A stretch of 64,000 bases of DNA, from assembly GCF_029852145.1 (NCBI RefSeq), contig NC_079969.1, positions 5,146,001-5,210,000 of the forward strand, read 5' to 3'. The position numbers and the translations under genes are program-made. This DNA is from Microplitis mediator. Lineage: Eukaryota > Arthropoda > Insecta > Hymenoptera > Braconidae. The notes below the pieces were generated by a model. It searched no databases, had not been told where the DNA came from, and was given only the letters and a program-made list of their open reading frames with translations. Numbering within the stretch: position 1 is the stretch's first letter; every line of letters starts with the position of its first letter. Shown here piece after piece: positions 63,206 to 64,000 of this stretch.

Positions 63206-63570
63206 ATTTTTTCCGAAATAACACTATTCATTTTCGACAACCAGAAAATCATCAGTAACTGAGAATACACGTTAGTTAACGTGGAAACTCATGTATTATT
63301 CCAGTTATCGATTATTTTTCAGCTGAGTCGATATTGGATACTTTTTTCGGATAGTATTTTTTTTTTTGAAAATTGATTATACTAAAAAAAAACTCGAATT
63401 ACCTTAAGGGGTAACAGTAACCGACTTTCAATTCAATTTAATTTACGGACAAACACTAGAAACCTAAAATAGAGAGTCTTTAGCGTTTTTTTAAACCTTA
63501 ACGAAGAGCTAGAAATTTCGTATTTTCAAAAATTCTAATTCGTCTCCGAGAAAAATTGTTTTAAAATTCT

Positions 63571-63728
63571 CATTTACTCAACGAGTGCAACAAAGATAGT
63601 TCCGTTTATTTTTCTGAGTGTGAGAAAGAGGTCCGGTAGCGTATCCCCTTAAGAGGGGTCTGAACTTTTTTCTCTGTCACACTCAAGTCGACGAACGGTA
63701 CTATCTCTGTTGCACTTGCGCAGTAAAT
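63571..63728. repeat. Palindrome with CATTTACT...GTGCAACA(A/G)AGATAG arms
   Basis: The left arm CATTTACTCAACGAGTGCAA and the right arm are inverted. The same arm sequence occurs singly at 2,045-2,090 and 31,080-31,112. Beyond 63,728 to the window end, AT-rich DNA without a recognised gene. Confidence 0.6.
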
Positions 63729-64000
63729 GGAAACTTTGTCCACGTTTTTCTCTTAAACAAAAAAATATTTTTGAAAAATGAAAGCGTAGGTTGCTAGACT
63801 ATAGAGCAATGTATCGAGCCTCGTTCTTATTTTTGCGTTTAGAGGTTTTGTTTGAGCAAAAAGCTTAGACAAGAATTGATATAGACCCTACTTTACCTCC
63901 AAAAATTTATTAATCTACATATCTCCGATTTCAATTTTGGGGATAAATGTCATAAACATTTTTGCGAAAAAAATGAGTTCAATCAATAACTGTAATAAGA

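Overview
The window looks like a piece of an AT-rich insect nuclear genome, most probably a parasitoid wasp (Hymenoptera, Braconidae-like). The evidence is spliced genes with short GT-AG introns, a 399-residue insect odorant receptor, a reprolysin-like secreted protein of the kind known from parasitoid venoms, and very many short palindromic MITE-type elements. The species call is inference. No bacterial, CRISPR or operon-like structure is present.

Left third (0.3-25.4 kb): an accessory block of two interleaved families of small secreted proteins, each gene having a first exon that codes little more than a signal peptide, joined by a phase-0 intron. Family 1 is a six-cysteine, knottin-like peptide: copy A (minus, cut by the window edge), copy B (minus, complete), copy C (minus, second exon only) and copy D (plus, complete). 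Family 2 is an Asn/Thr/Ile-rich protein made of tandem ~21-residue units that look like coils of a beta-solenoid. Four plus-strand paralogues lie at 11.3, 15.7, 20.2 and 23.4 kb. Copies 1-3 sit in a recognisable segmental duplication (shared promoter, intron, and an intronic tRNA-like repeat). Copy 2 has gained two coils, copy 1 has lost its C-terminus, and copy 4 is older and longer. I do not recognise family 2; it is the best candidate here for something undescribed.

Middle (27-42 kb): a five-exon odorant receptor (minus); a possible 80-residue membrane protein (plus, 33.07 kb); a five-exon S1 serine protease (minus, 33.7-36.3 kb) with an intact triad and an unusual Gly189/Asp226 pocket; and, divergently from it, an 11-exon M12B metalloproteinase-like gene (plus, 37.46-41.84 kb) whose zinc motif has lost two of three histidines.

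Right (42-62 kb): conserved genes, all on the minus strand: DHTKD1 (nine exons, 923 aa, mitochondrial 2-oxoadipate dehydrogenase), an NRF-6-like acyltransferase-3 membrane protein (eleven exons, 756 aa) and TMEM208 (five exons, 171 aa). All exon joins given were checked by hand for GT-AG and for reading-frame continuity.

Nearly everything between exons is mobile or palindromic DNA: a hAT-type element with a perfect 8-bp target duplication, several TA-flanked pogo/Tc1-like MITEs (two of them present twice), a fold-back element with an internal 71-bp satellite, tRNA-like SINE heads, a LINE relic nested in a SINE, and a TTA microsatellite running into an assembly gap (35,914-36,013).
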